From: Enterococcus canis NBRC 100695
GTDB taxonomy: Bacteria; Bacillota; Bacilli; Lactobacillales; Enterococcaceae
Length of the DNA stretch: 64,000 bases
Assembly: GCF_001544375.1 (NCBI RefSeq)
Contig: NZ_BCQJ01000001.1
Coordinates: 124,001-188,000 of the forward strand
Direction: 5' to 3'
In this document: positions 26,964 to 38,329 of the stretch, one piece after another
Layout of the letters: every line of letters starts with the position of its first letter
Numbering within the stretch: position 1 is the stretch's first letter
Notes under the pieces: model-generated
Told to the model about the DNA's origin: nothing
Seen by the model: the letters and a program-made list of their open reading frames with translations, nothing else
Databases searched by the model: none
Position numbers and translations under genes: made by a program

Positions 26964-27596
26964 ATGAAAATAGTCGCGCTCTTTCTCTGTGCGTACTTAC
27001 TTGGCTCGATCCCTTCCGGTGTTTGGGTGGGAAAACTGCTTTTTAAAAAGGATATCCGCCAATTTGGTTCAGGAAATACAGGAACAACGAATACGTTTCG
27101 TGTGCTGGGGAAAACAGCAGGCATTATCGTCTTATGTATGGATATTTTAAAAGGGACATTGGCTACTTGTCTGCCGTTGCTGTTTCATGTATCAATCAAC
27201 CCTCTGTGGTTTGGTGTTTTTGCAATTCTAGGCCATACCTTCCCAATTTTTGCTCAGTTCAAAGGCGGAAAAGCGGTCGCAACTAGCGCGGGGATGTTGT
27301 TAGGCTACAATCCTGTTTTCTTTCTTTATTCTTCTGCTATTTTTGTCATTACCTTATTTTTGACTAGTATGGTAAGTCTGACCAGTATGATCAGTGCGGT
27401 TCTGATTACTCTTTCAACCATTCTTGTACCATTTATTTTCCCTCAAATTTTACCGCATTTTGATCCACTCTTAACAATTATTGCGATAGCTGTGACGGTT
27501 TTTATCTTTTATCGTCATCGCGAAAACATCCAGCGTATCAAAGACGGAACTGAAAGCCGCGTACCTTTTGGCTTGAATTCTTCGAAAAAAAAATAA
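26964..27596 (+). CDS. plsY: Acyl-phosphate:glycerol-3-phosphate acyltransferase
   Basis: A 210-residue membrane enzyme with five or six membrane segments that transfers an acyl group from acyl-phosphate to glycerol 3-phosphate, the first step of phospholipid synthesis. The three family motifs are present: [10 protein letters not shown] near 14-23 with [10 protein letters not shown] near 35, [19 protein letters not shown] near 93, and a C-terminal [15 protein letters not shown] near 174. It is divergent from the CoA-binding gene and starts behind AGGAGG. Confidence 0.97.
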   Translation: MKIVALFLCAYLLGSIPSGVWVGKLLFKKDIRQFGSGNTGTTNTFRVLGKTAGIIVLCMDILKGTLATCLPLLFHVSINPLWFGVFAILGHTFPIFAQFKGGKAVATSAGMLLGYNPVFFLYSSAIFVITLFLTSMVSLTSMISAVLITLSTILVPFIFPQILPHFDPLLTIIAIAVTVFIFYRHRENIQRIKDGTESRVPFGLNSSKKK

Positions 27597-27628
27597 TGAG
27601 CAGATGCCCATAACGGCATCTGCTCATT
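27595..27628. terminator. Bidirectional terminator between plsY and the aldose-epimerase-like gene
   Basis: A 14 bp perfect stem (27595-27608 with 27615-27628), flanked by A and T runs, sits between the convergent genes. Confidence 0.93.
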
Positions 27629-27629
27629 T

Positions 27630-28505
27630 TTATTTAACTGTAATACTATATTTGGTTTGATACAGTTCTTCGGGAGCCAATGTTTGAATGCCCTTTTTAT
27701 CGATTAATTCACCAGTTGTATCCATGGTATCGGCGATTCCCGCCCAAGGCTCGATACACACGAACGGTGCCTCTTTTGGATAAGGCGACCAAAACCCGAC
27801 ATACGGTAAATTGTTGTAGCTCAATGTCAGACTATGAGGACTTTTTTCACTCCGGACCGAAAAAGCGTTTAAGCCTTTTGTTTCAAAAATGACCGCATCA
27901 TCCTTAAACATTTCGCGGGTCAGCTTGAAGCTTGTATTGGTTTGCCCTAAGGTTTTCTGCTCCCAATCAATGTATGGTCCATTTAACGGAAGTCGAATCC
28001 GCGACTTCATGGGTGAAAATGCTAAAAAGTAGTCTTCAAAGGTCAAGCCTTCCTCTAAAGGTACATTGAAAGCTGGGTGTCCCCCGATCGAAAAGTACAT
28101 CGTGTCATTACCGGTATTTTGCACTTGATAATGGGTTACTACCCCATCGCCACCTAGTTCATAGCGGATGATCAGTTCAAAATCGAAAGGATAATTTTTG
28201 CGGGTTTCTGGCGTACTTTTCAGAGAAAGTGCCACACTTTCAGCACCTTGCTCAATCACCGTAAAGTCCATGTCACGAGCAAAGCCATGCTGTCCCATGT
28301 GGTAGGTGTGGCCTTGGTACGTATATTGATCATTTTTGAGACGGCCAACAAAGGGAAACAATACTGGTGCGTGTCTGCCCCAATAAGTCGGATCGGCTTG
28401 CCAAATGTACTCAATACCTGTTTCTTTGCTGATCAAGCTGACAAGTTCCGCCCCGTGTTCGGCAATCGTTACCTTCAGTTGGTCGTTTTCAATCAGAATC
28501 GTCAT
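27630..28505 (-). CDS. Aldose 1-epimerase family protein (LacX-like)
   Basis: A 291-residue galactose-mutarotase-fold protein. Candidate catalytic residues are His in MGQHGFARD near 74, His in GGHPAFNVPL near 160 and Glu in VCIEPW near 257. LacX-like members act on the anomeric carbon of sugars or sugar phosphates; the substrate is not known. It is not beside sugar genes here. It lies 16 bp downstream of codY and may be read from the codY transcript. Confidence 0.88.
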   Translation of the reverse strand: MTILIENDQLKVTIAEHGAELVSLISKETGIEYIWQADPTYWGRHAPVLFPFVGRLKNDQYTYQGHTYHMGQHGFARDMDFTVIEQGAESVALSLKSTPETRKNYPFDFELIIRYELGGDGVVTHYQVQNTGNDTMYFSIGGHPAFNVPLEEGLTFEDYFLAFSPMKSRIRLPLNGPYIDWEQKTLGQTNTSFKLTREMFKDDAVIFETKGLNAFSVRSEKSPHSLTLSYNNLPYVGFWSPYPKEAPFVCIEPWAGIADTMDTTGELIDKKGIQTLAPEELYQTKYSITVK

Positions 28506-28521
28506 TTCGTACCCTCCAGTT

Positions 28522-29313
28522 CTAAACTCGTTCTTTTTCTAAAGCCGCGATAAAACGCGGATTTAAGACCTTCAAGTAAGTACCTTTCATACCAAGAGAT
28601 CTTGATTCAATGATACCAGCAGACTCTAGTTTTCGTAAAGCATTTACAATAACAGAACGCGTGATACCAATTTCGTCAGCGATGGAAGAAGCAGTCAGCC
28701 GACCCTCTTCCCCGTCTAAGGCTTCAAAAATAGCTTTAACAGCTTTTAACTCACTGTAAGATAACGTATTGATGGCCATTTGCACCGCTGTTGCGCTGCG
28801 TACGTCCTCTTCAATATGGCGAGATTGCTGATAAAGAATCTGCATTCCAACTACGGTGGCGCTATATTCCCCTAATACTAAATCGTCATCATCAAAGTTG
28901 TGATTGATTCGGGCTAAAATAATCGTGCCTAACCGCTCTCCTGCACCAAAGATTGGAACAATCGTTGTTACACCAAATGGATATTTTTCTCGTGATTCGA
29001 TTGGAAAAGCCGTCAAGTCACTAGTAATGGGAATATTTTCCCGTGTCCGTTTCAAATCGCCTGCCGCATCTGTATAACTTTGCGGAAATTTCTTTTCTTC
29101 AAACATATGCTTGATACGGTCATTGTTCACATCTAATTTTTCGTTATACCCCAACAAATCCCCATCCACGCTAATAATATACGTGTTACATTCCAAAATA
29201 TCACCTAAAATCAAAGCCATTTGGTCGTATGGTAGATCAGCTTCCTGCGAAAAAGTGTTTTTCTGTTGCAGTAGCTTATTGATCTGGCGTGTTTTTTCTA
29301 ACAAACTTTCCAT
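28522..29313 (-). CDS. codY: Global regulator CodY
   Basis: A 263-residue GTP- and branched-chain-amino-acid-sensing regulator. The N-terminal GAF domain occupies about residues 1-160, and a winged helix-turn-helix occupies about 200-240 (ASSIADEIGITRSVIVNALR). It represses amino-acid synthesis, transport and other stationary-phase genes. It follows hslU by 12 bp in the conserved xerC-hslV-hslU-codY operon. Confidence 0.98.
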   Translation of the reverse strand: MESLLEKTRQINKLLQQKNTFSQEADLPYDQMALILGDILECNTYIISVDGDLLGYNEKLDVNNDRIKHMFEEKKFPQSYTDAAGDLKRTRENIPITSDLTAFPIESREKYPFGVTTIVPIFGAGERLGTIILARINHNFDDDDLVLGEYSATVVGMQILYQQSRHIEEDVRSATAVQMAINTLSYSELKAVKAIFEALDGEEGRLTASSIADEIGITRSVIVNALRKLESAGIIESRSLGMKGTYLKVLNPRFIAALEKERV

Positions 29314-29325
29314 TTTCCCACTCCT

Positions 29326-30717
29326 TTAAAGAATATAACGGCTAAGATCTTCATCCTGCGCGATATCTCCTAGTTTTTCATTGACATAGCCTTCAGTAAT
29401 CGTGATTTCACCCATTTGCATGTCCGGCGCTTCAAACAATAAATCTTCTAATAAGCGTTCCAAAATGGTGTGTAAGCGGCGTGCACCGATATTATCCGTA
29501 TCCCGATTGACCTTGAAGGCAATATTCGCGATACGTTCGATTGCTTCAATGGTAAAAGTAACTTTGACGTTTTCAGTCCCAATTAAGGCCATATATTGTT
29601 TAATCAAGGCGTTATTAGGTTCTGTCAGGATCTTAACAAAGTCTTCCGCTGTTAGATCATCCAGTTCCACCCGAATTGGGAAACGACCTTGCAGCTCAGG
29701 AATCAAATCGCTTGGTTTTGAAAGATGGAAAGCGCCAGAAGCGATAAATAGAATGTGGTCTGTTTGAATAGCGCCATATTTCGTATTGACTTGCGAACCT
29801 TCAACGATTGGCAGGATATCCCGTTGGACTCCTTCGCGACTCACTTCGCCGGATTGTTGCGATTTAGAGGTTACTTTGTCGATTTCATCAATAAAAATGA
29901 TCCCACTGGATTCAGCTAAACGAATTGCTTCACTAGCAATATCCGCGTCATTGACTAATTTAGCGGATTCTTCCGTGATTAATAATTCGCGGGCTTCCTT
30001 AACCGTAATCGTCCGTGATACTTTTTTCTTAGGCGACAAGGCACCTAGTGTTTCGTTTAAATCAATGCCCATTTGTTCCAAACCATTGTTCATAGTAGGC
30101 ATGGTTTTTTTAGGCTCTTCGATTTCAATCGTTACTTCCCGTTCATCTAACAGTCCTTTTTCGAGTTGGGCCAAGATAGCTGTACGGTTCGTTTTGATTT
30201 CCTCCGTAACCTCTTCTTGTGGTTCTTGATTTTGAGCATTGAACATTTGCATCATGGCTTCAAATTGATTGCCACTGGCTTTTTTCTCTTTTTTAATGCC
30301 TGGTACCAAGGCTTTGACTAAACGCTTATTCGCCGCTTTAGCTGCCCGAGTATAAACGCGACTGTACTGTTCCTTTTCAACGATTTGAACCGCAGCCTCT
30401 ACTAGATCACGCACCATAGATTCGACGTCACGGCCAACATAGCCGACTTCCGTAAATTTGGTGGCTTCAACTTTGATAAAAGGTGCTTTGACAATACGTG
30501 CTAACCGTCGCGCAATTTCCGTCTTACCCACACCAGTTGGGCCAATCATTAAAATGTTTTTAGGTGTGATTTCTTGCTGCATCTCCGCCTCCAATTGCAA
30601 GCGGCGATAGCGATTCCGCAAGGCCACCGCAACTGAACGTTTAGCGGCGTCTTGCCCAATGATATACTGGTCTAATTCTTTTACGATTTCTTTTGGTGAT
30701 TTCGTCATTTCTGTCAT
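29326..30717 (-). CDS. hslU: ATP-dependent protease ATPase subunit HslU
   Basis: A 463-residue AAA+ unfoldase. Walker [10 protein letters not shown] lies near residues 58-66, Walker [11 protein letters not shown] near 272, the GYVGRDVES pore loop near 91, and the C-terminal tail ends SRYIL as required for docking into HslV. The inserted I-domain spans about residues 110-240. It acts with HslV, encoded immediately upstream. Confidence 0.98.
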   Translation of the reverse strand: MTEMTKSPKEIVKELDQYIIGQDAAKRSVAVALRNRYRRLQLEAEMQQEITPKNILMIGPTGVGKTEIARRLARIVKAPFIKVEATKFTEVGYVGRDVESMVRDLVEAAVQIVEKEQYSRVYTRAAKAANKRLVKALVPGIKKEKKASGNQFEAMMQMFNAQNQEPQEEVTEEIKTNRTAILAQLEKGLLDEREVTIEIEEPKKTMPTMNNGLEQMGIDLNETLGALSPKKKVSRTITVKEARELLITEESAKLVNDADIASEAIRLAESSGIIFIDEIDKVTSKSQQSGEVSREGVQRDILPIVEGSQVNTKYGAIQTDHILFIASGAFHLSKPSDLIPELQGRFPIRVELDDLTAEDFVKILTEPNNALIKQYMALIGTENVKVTFTIEAIERIANIAFKVNRDTDNIGARRLHTILERLLEDLLFEAPDMQMGEITITEGYVNEKLGDIAQDEDLSRYIL

Positions 30718-30729
30718 AATCGGTCCCTC

Positions 30730-31278
30730 TTATATTTCTTCCACAATAATATTGTGATTGGTAAAGATACAAATGTCAGCAGCGATGTTCAAGGCATTTT
30801 CGGCGATTTCACGAGCCGTCATGGCTTCTCCACCATAACGTTTCATCGCACGGGCAGCCGACAACGCAAAATTGCCACCTGAACCAATCGCTAAAATACC
30901 ATCATCTGGTGTAATTACTTCGCCGGTTCCAGATACTAAAAGCATTTCTTCCTTATTCATAACAATCAGCATGGCTTCCAGTTTCTGCATGGCCCGCTCT
31001 GTCCGCCATTCTTGAGCTAGTTCTACGGCTGCTCGAGTCAAATTTCCATTGTATTCGTTTAGTTTTCCTTCAAATTTAGCTTCTAGTGTGAAAGCATCCG
31101 CCACACTACCGGCAAATCCTACAACGACCTCATCGTTATAGATGCGCCGTACTTTACGAGCAGTGCCCTTCATGACGACTTGCTCGCCCATTGTAACTTG
31201 TCCGTCACCAGCCATTGCAAATTTGCCGTCTTTCATGACCGCACAAATCGTGGTGGAGTGAAATTGTGATTCTACCAT
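30730..31278 (-). CDS. hslV: ATP-dependent protease peptidase subunit HslV
   Basis: About 182 residues of the proteasome-like peptidase. ATG 31278 is chosen because AGGAGG precedes it and the protein then starts [15 protein letters not shown] short propeptide of eight residues must be removed to expose the catalytic Thr-Thr. The motif AGDGQVTMG near 23 and SGSGT-type segments are typical. It partners HslU. A longer reading frame to 31422 overlaps xerC and is rejected. Confidence 0.96.
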   Translation of the reverse strand: MVESQFHSTTICAVMKDGKFAMAGDGQVTMGEQVVMKGTARKVRRIYNDEVVVGFAGSVADAFTLEAKFEGKLNEYNGNLTRAAVELAQEWRTERAMQKLEAMLIVMNKEEMLLVSGTGEVITPDDGILAIGSGGNFALSAARAMKRYGGEAMTAREIAENALNIAADICIFTNHNIIVEEI

Positions 31279-31288
31279 GATGTTCCTC

Positions 31289-32194
31289 CTAGCCCCTTGC
31301 TCGGGGATGAAATGTTCGATAATTTTTTTGTAAGCTCTCTTTTGTAACATGGGCGTAAATCTGCGTTGTCGAGAGATCCGCATGGCCCAATAGTTCTTGT
31401 ACTGTCCGCATATCGGCACCATTGTTCAACAGATGCGTTGCAAAGGTGTGTCGCAGCATATGAGGATGGATATCACCGGCTAAGGTACTGCGCTTGATGA
31501 TTTGATTCATGACATATTCAATACCAGTCGGTGTAATTGCCTCCCCGTGGTGATTCACAAAGACGATCTTGTGCTCCTTACGGTACTTTTTCATAAGGAC
31601 AGCTCGGCCCTGCTCCAAATATTCGGTCAAAGCATCTGCCGCAAAGCTGCCAAAGGGGACGTAACGTTCTTTGTTACCTTTCCCATGGACTAAAATAATC
31701 TGATGATCAAAATCAATTTGATTGATGGTCAACACAGCACATTCGCTCAGCCGCATCCCTGTTGCATAAAGCGTTTCCAAAAGGGCCCGGTCACGCAATC
31801 TCAGCGGACTATCACCAGTAACACTGTCAAACAAGGCATTCATCTCTTCTTCATAAAAGAAGCGTGGGAGTCGCAAGGACTTTCGTTTGAGATGAACATA
31901 AGAAAAGGGATTCTCTGTCACCACTTCGTTTTTCAACAAAAATTGATAAAAAGAGCGGAGACTCGCAATTTTCCGACTGATGGAATTGCGACTATATTCC
32001 TGATCGTGCAAATACGCCAAGTAAATGCGAACATCAGTATGCTCAATCAACAAGTAATTACTATCCCCGGTATCTTCTAAAAAAGCCACAAAATCACGGA
32101 TGTCTTCACCGTATGCTTCTTGCGTCTTAGGGGAATAATTACGCTCGGCGATCAAATATTGCAGAAATAAATCGATCCAGTTATCAGTTGCCAT
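31289..32194 (-). CDS. xerC: Tyrosine recombinase XerC
   Basis: About 301 residues. The N-terminal SAM-like domain (residues 1-90) is followed by the catalytic domain with Arg in TGMRLSECA, Lys in HGKGNKER, His-x-x-Arg in [12 protein letters not shown], His in [10 protein letters not shown] and nucleophile Tyr in IYAHV. It resolves chromosome dimers at dif. ATG 32194 behind AAGGAAGAGG is preferred over the upstream ATG at 32230. It is the first gene of the hslVU-codY operon. Confidence 0.95.
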   Translation of the reverse strand: MATDNWIDLFLQYLIAERNYSPKTQEAYGEDIRDFVAFLEDTGDSNYLLIEHTDVRIYLAYLHDQEYSRNSISRKIASLRSFYQFLLKNEVVTENPFSYVHLKRKSLRLPRFFYEEEMNALFDSVTGDSPLRLRDRALLETLYATGMRLSECAVLTINQIDFDHQIILVHGKGNKERYVPFGSFAADALTEYLEQGRAVLMKKYRKEHKIVFVNHHGEAITPTGIEYVMNQIIKRSTLAGDIHPHMLRHTFATHLLNNGADMRTVQELLGHADLSTTQIYAHVTKESLQKNYRTFHPRARG

Positions 32195-32378
32195 CAGCCT
32201 CTTCCTTTCAGTACAAAAATACTTTAACATAACAGACGATCAAAAGACAAATGAATTGTCAGAATTTAACTAATATTTCTAAATAAGTTCACAATTCAAA
32301 AGTTTTTGTTAAGAATACTAGCCATTTTGACGAAAAAAACACTTTTCTTTCGTCGTCTTGCTCTGTCTGTGCAACAAA

Positions 32379-32400
32379 AAAACGAGGTTACCCTCGTTTT
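32379..32400 (-). terminator. Terminator of the TetR gene
   Basis: AAAACGAGG (32379-32387) pairs with CCTCGTTTT (32392-32400) with the stop codon in the loop, followed by T on the minus strand. Confidence 0.85.
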
Positions 32401-32999
32401 TTGACACCATCTTGCAACCAGTGACTCCGCATGCGATAGGCTTGCAACGTTTCAGCCACGGTATGGTCTTCCATAAAATGTCGTTTCAATAAGTCATGCA
32501 TCATATCCGTTAAGAAAGCCAAGAATAAGGTAAATTCTTCATCTGAATCAATTTTTAACGTCTCTAGATTCAGCATTCGTTTGAAATGCTCCTGTACTTG
32601 ATGCCCACCACTAAAGCCAGGCATATATTTCTCTTCGGTAAACGAGTTCATCCCTAAAATCATTACTTTGAAATACTGTTTATATTTCGTACTGTCAAAA
32701 TACTCCAACAAATGTTCGAAAAAGTAGTCTAAGGCCGCAAAGATATCGCCATTGGTACTAGTCAACGCATCATATAGCTTTTGGTGGGCGTCTAGTTTGA
32801 TTGAGTCATAAAAATACTGATACAAGTCTGTGATATCCGTAAAGTACTTATAAAAAGCTCCCCGGGAAATGCCGGTTTCTTTAATAATATTGGAAACCTT
32901 TGCATGTTCCACTGGACGCACTGAAAATTCATGCAAGGCAGCATCCATAATTTTTTGTTTTTTAGCTTCTGGCAGATTTAAAAAGGTTTTACTGGGCAT
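32388..32999 (-). CDS. TetR/AcrR-family transcriptional regulator
   Basis: About 203 residues. The N-terminal helix-turn-helix (residues 30-50, VSNIIKETGISRGAFYKYF) is typical of TetR; the C-terminal domain that would bind the ligand is unrecognised. ATG 32999 behind AAGGAAGGGAGG is preferred over the longer frame to 33074. A GTGA-N7-TCAC inverted repeat lies 28 bp upstream and may be its operator. No obvious target gene is adjacent. Confidence 0.88.
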   Translation of the reverse strand: MPSKTFLNLPEAKKQKIMDAALHEFSVRPVEHAKVSNIIKETGISRGAFYKYFTDITDLYQYFYDSIKLDAHQKLYDALTSTNGDIFAALDYFFEHLLEYFDSTKYKQYFKVMILGMNSFTEEKYMPGFSGGHQVQEHFKRMLNLETLKIDSDEEFTLFLAFLTDMMHDLLKRHFMEDHTVAETLQAYRMRSHWLQDGVKKRG

Positions 33000-33026
33000 T
33001 TTCTTCGCCTCCCTTCCTTTATTGTA

Positions 33027-33041
33027 GTGATACCTTGTCAC
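33027..33041 (-). promoter_or_regulatory. Possible TetR operator
   Basis: The inverted repeat GTGA-N7-TCAC lies just upstream of the TetR gene ribosome site. Such a position would suit autorepression. Confidence 0.4.
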
Positions 33042-33058
33042 TTTCGCAACATAAAAAT

Positions 33059-33103
33059 GAAGAGGTTGAGACATAACTCAAAAAGTCATATCCCAATCTC
33101 TTC
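33059..33103 (-). repeat. Dispersed hairpin repeat, terminator of trmFO
   Basis: A long imperfect hairpin with loop ACTCAAAAAGT and arms GAAGAGGTTGAGACAT and ATATCCCAATCTCTTC. On the minus strand it is followed by ATTTTTATG and lies just past trmFO. A second copy with the same loop and close arms occurs at 63287-63332. Confidence 0.8.
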
Positions 33104-33112
33104 ACATAGAAT

Positions 33113-34417
33113 TTATTTCAGATAGGCAGTTTGGGCTTCCAAAGCTCGTTCAGCAAGTGCTTCGTAACGTAAACGTTTGTCACGAATGCGTTCTGGAAGT
33201 TCTGGTAACAAGCCAAAGTTAGCGTTCATTGGTTGGAAATGTTTGCCTTCTGCATGGGTGATGTAGTAAGCCATACTCCCCATCGCCGTTTCCCGAGGTA
33301 AAGTGATGGGTGCGAGTCCTTTTGCTAAACGAGCCGCGTTGCGTCCGGCTACTAAGCCACTAGCTGCACTTTCGACATAACCTTCCACCCCAGTCATTTG
33401 ACCGGCAAAGAACAAATCTTCCCGATTAACGGATTGATAAGTGGCTTTCAACAATTCTGGTGAGTTCATGAAGCTATTACGGTGCATAACACCATAGCGG
33501 ACAAATTCCGCATTTTCTAGTCCAGGAATCATGCGGAACACCCGTTTTTGTTCGCCCCATTTCAAATGAGTTTGGAAACCAACAATATTATATAGCGATG
33601 CTGCTGCATTATCTTGTCGCAATTGGATCACAGCATAAGGACGTTTCCCAGTTTTAGGGTCTTCCAAGCCCACCGGTTTCATTGGGCCAAACAGCATTGT
33701 TTTGATACCACGTCCGGCCATTACTTCAATCGGCATACAGCCTTCAAAATATTTTTCCTTCTCAAAAGCTTTTAGTTCCGCAACCTCGGCAGAAACCAGC
33801 GCTTGATGAAAGGCATTGAACTCTTCTTCTGTCATAGGACAGTTAAGGTAGGCTGCTTCGCCTTTGTCGTAACGCGATTTTAAGTAGACCTTATCCATAT
33901 CTATTGTGCTTTTATCAATGATGGGTGCGGCTGCATCGTAAAAGTAGAAACCCTCAGAGCCATTGTATTCTTGGATTGCTTCCGCTAATGCTTCTGAAGT
34001 CAGCGGTCCGGTTGCCACAACGGTAATCCCTTCTGGCAAACTGGTGATTTCTTCGTTTACTACCATTACTAGCGGATGATTTTTAATGCGACTGGTGATT
34101 TCTTGTGAAAAAGTATCACGATCCACCGCCAAGGCGCCCCCAGCAGGCACTGCTGTTTTATCAGCTGCTCCAATCACGACAGAGTCCATGCGGCGCATTT
34201 CTTCCTTCAAAAGTCCAACGGCATTGGTTAAGCCGTTGGCACGAAGGGAATTAGAGCACACTAACTCCGCAAAATTTTCAGTATGGTGCGCAGGCGTTTG
34301 TTTCACTGGACGCATTTCATAAAGACGCACAGGGACGCCTGCTTCGGCGATTTGCCAAGCGGCTTCACTACCGGCTAGACCGGCACCAATTACATTTACT
34401 GTTGGATAAGTTGACAT
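33113..34417 (-). CDS. trmFO: Methylenetetrahydrofolate-tRNA-(uracil-5-)-methyltransferase
   Basis: A 434-residue flavoprotein that makes ribothymidine at position 54 of tRNA using methylene-THF. The FAD motif [13 protein letters not shown] (residues 9-21) and the segment [12 protein letters not shown] near 51, with a conserved Cys, are present. A second nucleotide-binding region near residue 340 reads [22 protein letters not shown]. It lies between topA and the TetR gene. The start is ATG 34417 behind GAGGAGG. Confidence 0.97.
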   Translation of the reverse strand: MSTYPTVNVIGAGLAGSEAAWQIAEAGVPVRLYEMRPVKQTPAHHTENFAELVCSNSLRANGLTNAVGLLKEEMRRMDSVVIGAADKTAVPAGGALAVDRDTFSQEITSRIKNHPLVMVVNEEITSLPEGITVVATGPLTSEALAEAIQEYNGSEGFYFYDAAAPIIDKSTIDMDKVYLKSRYDKGEAAYLNCPMTEEEFNAFHQALVSAEVAELKAFEKEKYFEGCMPIEVMAGRGIKTMLFGPMKPVGLEDPKTGKRPYAVIQLRQDNAAASLYNIVGFQTHLKWGEQKRVFRMIPGLENAEFVRYGVMHRNSFMNSPELLKATYQSVNREDLFFAGQMTGVEGYVESAASGLVAGRNAARLAKGLAPITLPRETAMGSMAYYITHAEGKHFQPMNANFGLLPELPERIRDKRLRYEALAERALEAQTAYLK

Positions 34418-34456
34418 AGTATTCCTCCTCAGAAGAGCTCGTTCTCACTGCTTCTG

Positions 34457-36535
34457 TTATTTTTGGACAGCTTCTTCGTAGTCTCCATTAATGCAGACAA
34501 CCTGCTTACCACCTTTGACTTTCTTCTCAACCAGATATTGCCCACATTTTGGACAGTCACGACCAACTGGTTTATCCCAAGAGGTGAAATCACAATCTGG
34601 ATAACGAGAACAGCCGTAGAATAAACGGTTTTTCTTCGATTTGCGCTCGATGACTTGGCCTTCATGACATACCGGACAAATCACGCCAATTTCTTTAACA
34701 ATTGGTTTGGTGTTGCGGCAATCAGGAAAGTTGCTACAAGCATAAAACTTGCCGTAACGCCCTAGTTTAATGACCATTGGATGTCCGCAAACATCACAGT
34801 CAAAGCCAGCTGGTTCATCTTTGATTTGAATTTTTTCGATTTTTTCTTCGGCATTTACTAGTTCTTTTTCAAATGGTTTATAGAAACGGTCAACGACCTT
34901 CACCCATTTTTCTTGCCCTTCTTCTACTTTATCAAGGTCCGTCTCCATCCCAGCAGTGAAATGAACATCCACAATATTCGGGAAGAATTCTACGATTAGG
35001 GAGTTGACAATTTCGCCTAACTCAGTAGGTTCAAAGCGTTTATTAGTCAGTTTGACATAGTAACGCCGTTGGATTGTTTCCAAAGTTGGCGCATAGGTAG
35101 ATGGGCGTCCTACACCATTTTCTTCCAAGGTACGAATCAAGGTTGCTTCACTAAAACGAGCAGGTGGCTGTGTAAAGTGTTGTTTTGGTTCGATATCGAC
35201 AGAAGTAACCTGTTCGCCTACAACCAGCTCAGGCAGAATATTTTCTTTGTCTTCTTTACCATCATCGCGACCTTCAACATAAACCTTCATAAATCCTGGG
35301 AATTTGATTTTGGAACCATTAGCGATAAAAATCACACCATTTTGCGCCAAAGTTACTTTCATCGTGTCTAGAACAGCCGGTGTCATTTGACTAGCTACAA
35401 AGCGTGACCAAATCAATGAGTAAAGCTTCATTTGATCTTTGTCTAAGTATTTGCTTAAAGAATCAGGCGTCCGCATTACGCTGGAAGGACGAATCGCTTC
35501 ATGGGCATCTTGGGCCCCTTGCGCATTTTTAACTTTCCCACCACCGTGAGCTGAAAACTCTTTGCCATAACTATCTTCAATAAAGCTAGCAGCTTCGGCT
35601 TTTGCACTGTCTGCAATCCGTGTCGAGTCGGTACGCATATAGGTGATTAACCCCACCGTACCTTCTTTCCCGATATTGATTCCTTCATAAAGCTGTTGCG
35701 CAACCATCATGGTTTTGCGGGTACGGAAGTTGATTTTCCGAGCTGCTTCTTGTTGCATGCTACTAGTAGTGAAAGGTAGCGCTGGATTACGTTTGCGTTC
35801 CTTCTTTTCAACTTTTGTGACATCGTAGTCTTTTGAATTGATTCGTTTGGTAATTTCTTTGACATCATCAGCATTTTTCAGCTTATGCTTTTTACCGTCG
35901 ACACCCCAGAAGTTCGCTTTGAATTTCTTGCGGCCTTTCATAAAATTACCATCGATACTCCAATACTCTTCTGGAATAAATTCCCGAATTTCTTTTTCAC
36001 GGTCAATAATCATTTTTAAGGCGACAGACTGTACCCGACCGGCACTTAGTCCTTTTTTGACTTTGCGCCATAAAATTGGACTGATGGAATAACCAACTAA
36101 ACGGTCTAAAATCCGCCGTGCTTGCTGAGCATCTACTAAATCAACGTTAATGGTCCGTGGTTCTTTAAAGGCCGCTTTAACCGCATCTTTAGTGATTTCG
36201 TTAAAGACCACCCGATTCTTATCTTTGAGATCCAAGCCTAATAAATAGGCTAAATGCCAAGCAATTGCTTCCCCTTCGCGGTCCGGATCGGCTGCGAGAA
36301 AGACTTTATCTGCTTTTTTAGCTGCTGTTTTCAAACTTTTGATTACATCGCCTTTGCCGCGGATAGAAATGTAATGTGGTTCATAATCATTTTCAATGTC
36401 GATTCCCATTTTACTTTTTGGAAGATCGCGAATATGACCAACGCTGGCCATGACTTTGTAGTTTCGTCCGAGATACTTTTCAATCGTTTTTGCCTTAGCT
36501 GGAGATTCCACAATCACTAAGTACTTATATGCCAT
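34457..36535 (-). CDS. topA: DNA topoisomerase I
   Basis: About 692 residues. The N-terminal TOPRIM domain ([17 protein letters not shown] near 6-22; [12 protein letters not shown] near 82), the cleavage Tyr in [10 protein letters not shown] near 297, and three C-terminal zinc-finger-like repeats are visible. The first two repeats have four cysteines; the third has lost one. The enzyme relaxes negative supercoils. ATG 36535 is chosen behind AAAGGAG; the longer frame to 36673 lacks a site. Confidence 0.97.
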   Translation of the reverse strand: MAYKYLVIVESPAKAKTIEKYLGRNYKVMASVGHIRDLPKSKMGIDIENDYEPHYISIRGKGDVIKSLKTAAKKADKVFLAADPDREGEAIAWHLAYLLGLDLKDKNRVVFNEITKDAVKAAFKEPRTINVDLVDAQQARRILDRLVGYSISPILWRKVKKGLSAGRVQSVALKMIIDREKEIREFIPEEYWSIDGNFMKGRKKFKANFWGVDGKKHKLKNADDVKEITKRINSKDYDVTKVEKKERKRNPALPFTTSSMQQEAARKINFRTRKTMMVAQQLYEGINIGKEGTVGLITYMRTDSTRIADSAKAEAASFIEDSYGKEFSAHGGGKVKNAQGAQDAHEAIRPSSVMRTPDSLSKYLDKDQMKLYSLIWSRFVASQMTPAVLDTMKVTLAQNGVIFIANGSKIKFPGFMKVYVEGRDDGKEDKENILPELVVGEQVTSVDIEPKQHFTQPPARFSEATLIRTLEENGVGRPSTYAPTLETIQRRYYVKLTNKRFEPTELGEIVNSLIVEFFPNIVDVHFTAGMETDLDKVEEGQEKWVKVVDRFYKPFEKELVNAEEKIEKIQIKDEPAGFDCDVCGHPMVIKLGRYGKFYACSNFPDCRNTKPIVKEIGVICPVCHEGQVIERKSKKNRLFYGCSRYPDCDFTSWDKPVGRDCPKCGQYLVEKKVKGGKQVVCINGDYEEAVQK

Positions 36536-36674
36536 AAATAAGGTGGCTCCTTTCAAAATGGACTGGTTTTTCGAAAAAAACCGAGTTTCTTCTATTATAT
36601 GTAATTCTCTTCCAACAAATCGTAGACAATCATATGCTAAGGAGAATAGATTTGTCAAGAAGAGAAGTTTCAAT

Positions 36675-37514
36675 TTATGATAACTCTTCCAAAATATGGG
36701 TCATTTTGGTGGTACATTTCGCGCCGTCACGGATCAAGCTATGACAGCCTTCCGCGTTATTTTGTAAGGGGTCACCAGGTACCGCAAAAACTTCGCGGCC
36801 ATTTTCTAATGCTAATTGCGCGGTAATCAGTGAACCGCTCTTTTCTTTGGCCTCAATGACCACGACTCCTTGGGCCAGACCAGCGATCAAGCGATTTCGC
36901 TGCGGAAAGTGATACTGTCTCGGTGGTGTTCCTTTAGGATATTCGCTGATAATTAGCTGTTCTTCTTTCATTTGTTGAAACAGACGCTGATTTTCACTGG
37001 GGTAACAGCGATCTAAGCCACAGCCAACAATCCCGATTGTTTGACCTTGCTGGCTAGTTGTTAGTTGGTGGGCAAAGCTGTCGATTCCACGGGCGAGCCC
37101 ACTAATAATGACATAGTCCTTTAGTAAAGGAGTAATCAGTTCCCCCACCAACTGCCGGCGACTCGTGGCAGCCGCCCGCGAGCCAACTACAGCCAAGGCC
37201 GGCTGCTGTAAAAGTGCCAAATGACCTGCGTAAAACAACACCAATGGTGGGTCAGCAATTTCCTTTAAAAGCGGCGGATATTCTGGGTCCTCAATGGTAA
37301 TGAAAGGATTGCCAACTAGCCATTCACTATAAGCAGTTGTTGTTTGCCAATCGGTAATTTTTCGTAGTTGCTGGAGTATAGCAACCTTGTCGGCTTTCGT
37401 CAATTCTACCAGTAATGCTTCCCAAGAATGTCCTTGGACGAACTCCCACAATTTACGTTTCGTAATACAGCCGATACCTCCGCATAAAAATAGTGCAATA
37501 CAATGATTTTTCAT
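36675..37514 (-). CDS. dprA: DNA processing protein DprA
   Basis: A 279-residue DprA/Smf protein with its Rossmann-like domain: [13 protein letters not shown] near 106, [14 protein letters not shown] near 136, [12 protein letters not shown] near 159 and [19 protein letters not shown] near 188. DprA loads RecA on incoming single-stranded DNA during transformation. Like many Firmicutes proteins, it lacks an obvious C-terminal winged helix. It starts at ATG 37514 behind GGGAGG and lies between topA and rnhB, a conserved arrangement. Confidence 0.95.
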   Translation of the reverse strand: MKNHCIALFLCGGIGCITKRKLWEFVQGHSWEALLVELTKADKVAILQQLRKITDWQTTTAYSEWLVGNPFITIEDPEYPPLLKEIADPPLVLFYAGHLALLQQPALAVVGSRAAATSRRQLVGELITPLLKDYVIISGLARGIDSFAHQLTTSQQGQTIGIVGCGLDRCYPSENQRLFQQMKEEQLIISEYPKGTPPRQYHFPQRNRLIAGLAQGVVVIEAKEKSGSLITAQLALENGREVFAVPGDPLQNNAEGCHSLIRDGAKCTTKMTHILEELS

Positions 37515-37558
37515 AAAAAAACCTCCCTGCTACTATATTTCGCAAGAGAGGTCAATCT

Positions 37559-38329
37559 TTACTGATTTTTTAGCATATCTTTGATGGGGGCGAAGGTTTT
37601 ACGATGAATTGGACTGATACCATGTTCTCTCAAACCGGCTAAATGTTCCTTAGTTCCGTAACCGGCATTTTTTTCAAAGGCATAGCCCGGAAATAACTTA
37701 CCGTACTCCGTCATTAAGCGGTCCCGAGTCACTTTAGCAATGATACTGGCCGCTGCGATAGAAGCTGAACGCGCGTCCCCTTTAATCAAGCTTTCTTGCG
37801 TCATGGGCACGTCTAATTTCATGGCATCAATCAATAGATGATCAGGTGTAATACTCAAATCTTCAATCGCATCTAGCATCGCTTTTTTGGTTGCCTCGTA
37901 AATATTGATTTCATCAATTTGATTGTGACAAATGATGCCAACTCCAATATCTAAGGCTTGGGCCTCAATCAGTTCATATAGCTCCTCACGTTTAGCCGCT
38001 GAGAGCTGCTTTGAATCATTCACTTCTATAACTGAAAAATCCTCCGGTAAAATCACCGCCGCTGCCACGACTGGTCCCGCTAACGGTCCGCGACCAACTT
38101 CATCAATGCCGGCGATGAAGCGGTGACCTTTATCCCAAGCATCCCGTTCAAATTGCAGCATATTCTGGAAAGCTGCTAAGCGGGCTTGCTGCTTTTCTTG
38201 TCGTTTTTGCCATGATGCTAGCGCAGCCTGTACCCCTTTACGCTCATCTTGCGCCAGTTCTACTAGAAAAGGATCACCGGGTTCGACAGTCAATAGTCGT
38301 GTTTTGATCTCACTGATGGCTAATTTCAT
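37559..38329 (-). CDS. rnhB: Ribonuclease HII
   Basis: A 256-residue enzyme that removes RNA from RNA-DNA hybrids. The catalytic DEDD residues are in AGIDEVGRGPLAGPV near 73-87, DAMKLD near 167 and SIIAKVTRD near 195. A 70-residue N-terminal extension, seen in Firmicutes RNase HII, is present. It overlaps rbgA by 20 bp, so the two are translationally coupled. Confidence 0.97.
   Translation of the reverse strand: MKLAISEIKTRLLTVEPGDPFLVELAQDERKGVQAALASWQKRQEKQQARLAAFQNMLQFERDAWDKGHRFIAGIDEVGRGPLAGPVVAAAVILPEDFSVIEVNDSKQLSAAKREELYELIEAQALDIGVGIICHNQIDEINIYEATKKAMLDAIEDLSITPDHLLIDAMKLDVPMTQESLIKGDARSASIAAASIIAKVTRDRLMTEYGKLFPGYAFEKNAGYGTKEHLAGLREHGISPIHRKTFAPIKDMLKNQ

Noticed and set aside
30730-31422. 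HslV as a 230-residue protein
   Set aside because: The extra N-terminal part overlaps xerC and lacks family similarity; ATG 31278 has a strong ribosome site.
31289-32194. XerC as a mobile-element integrase
   Set aside because: Its position before hslVU-codY is the conserved chromosomal one, and no attachment sites or phage genes are nearby.
34457-36673. TopA starting at 36673
   Set aside because: The added 46 residues are not part of the family, and AAAGGAG lies before ATG 36535.
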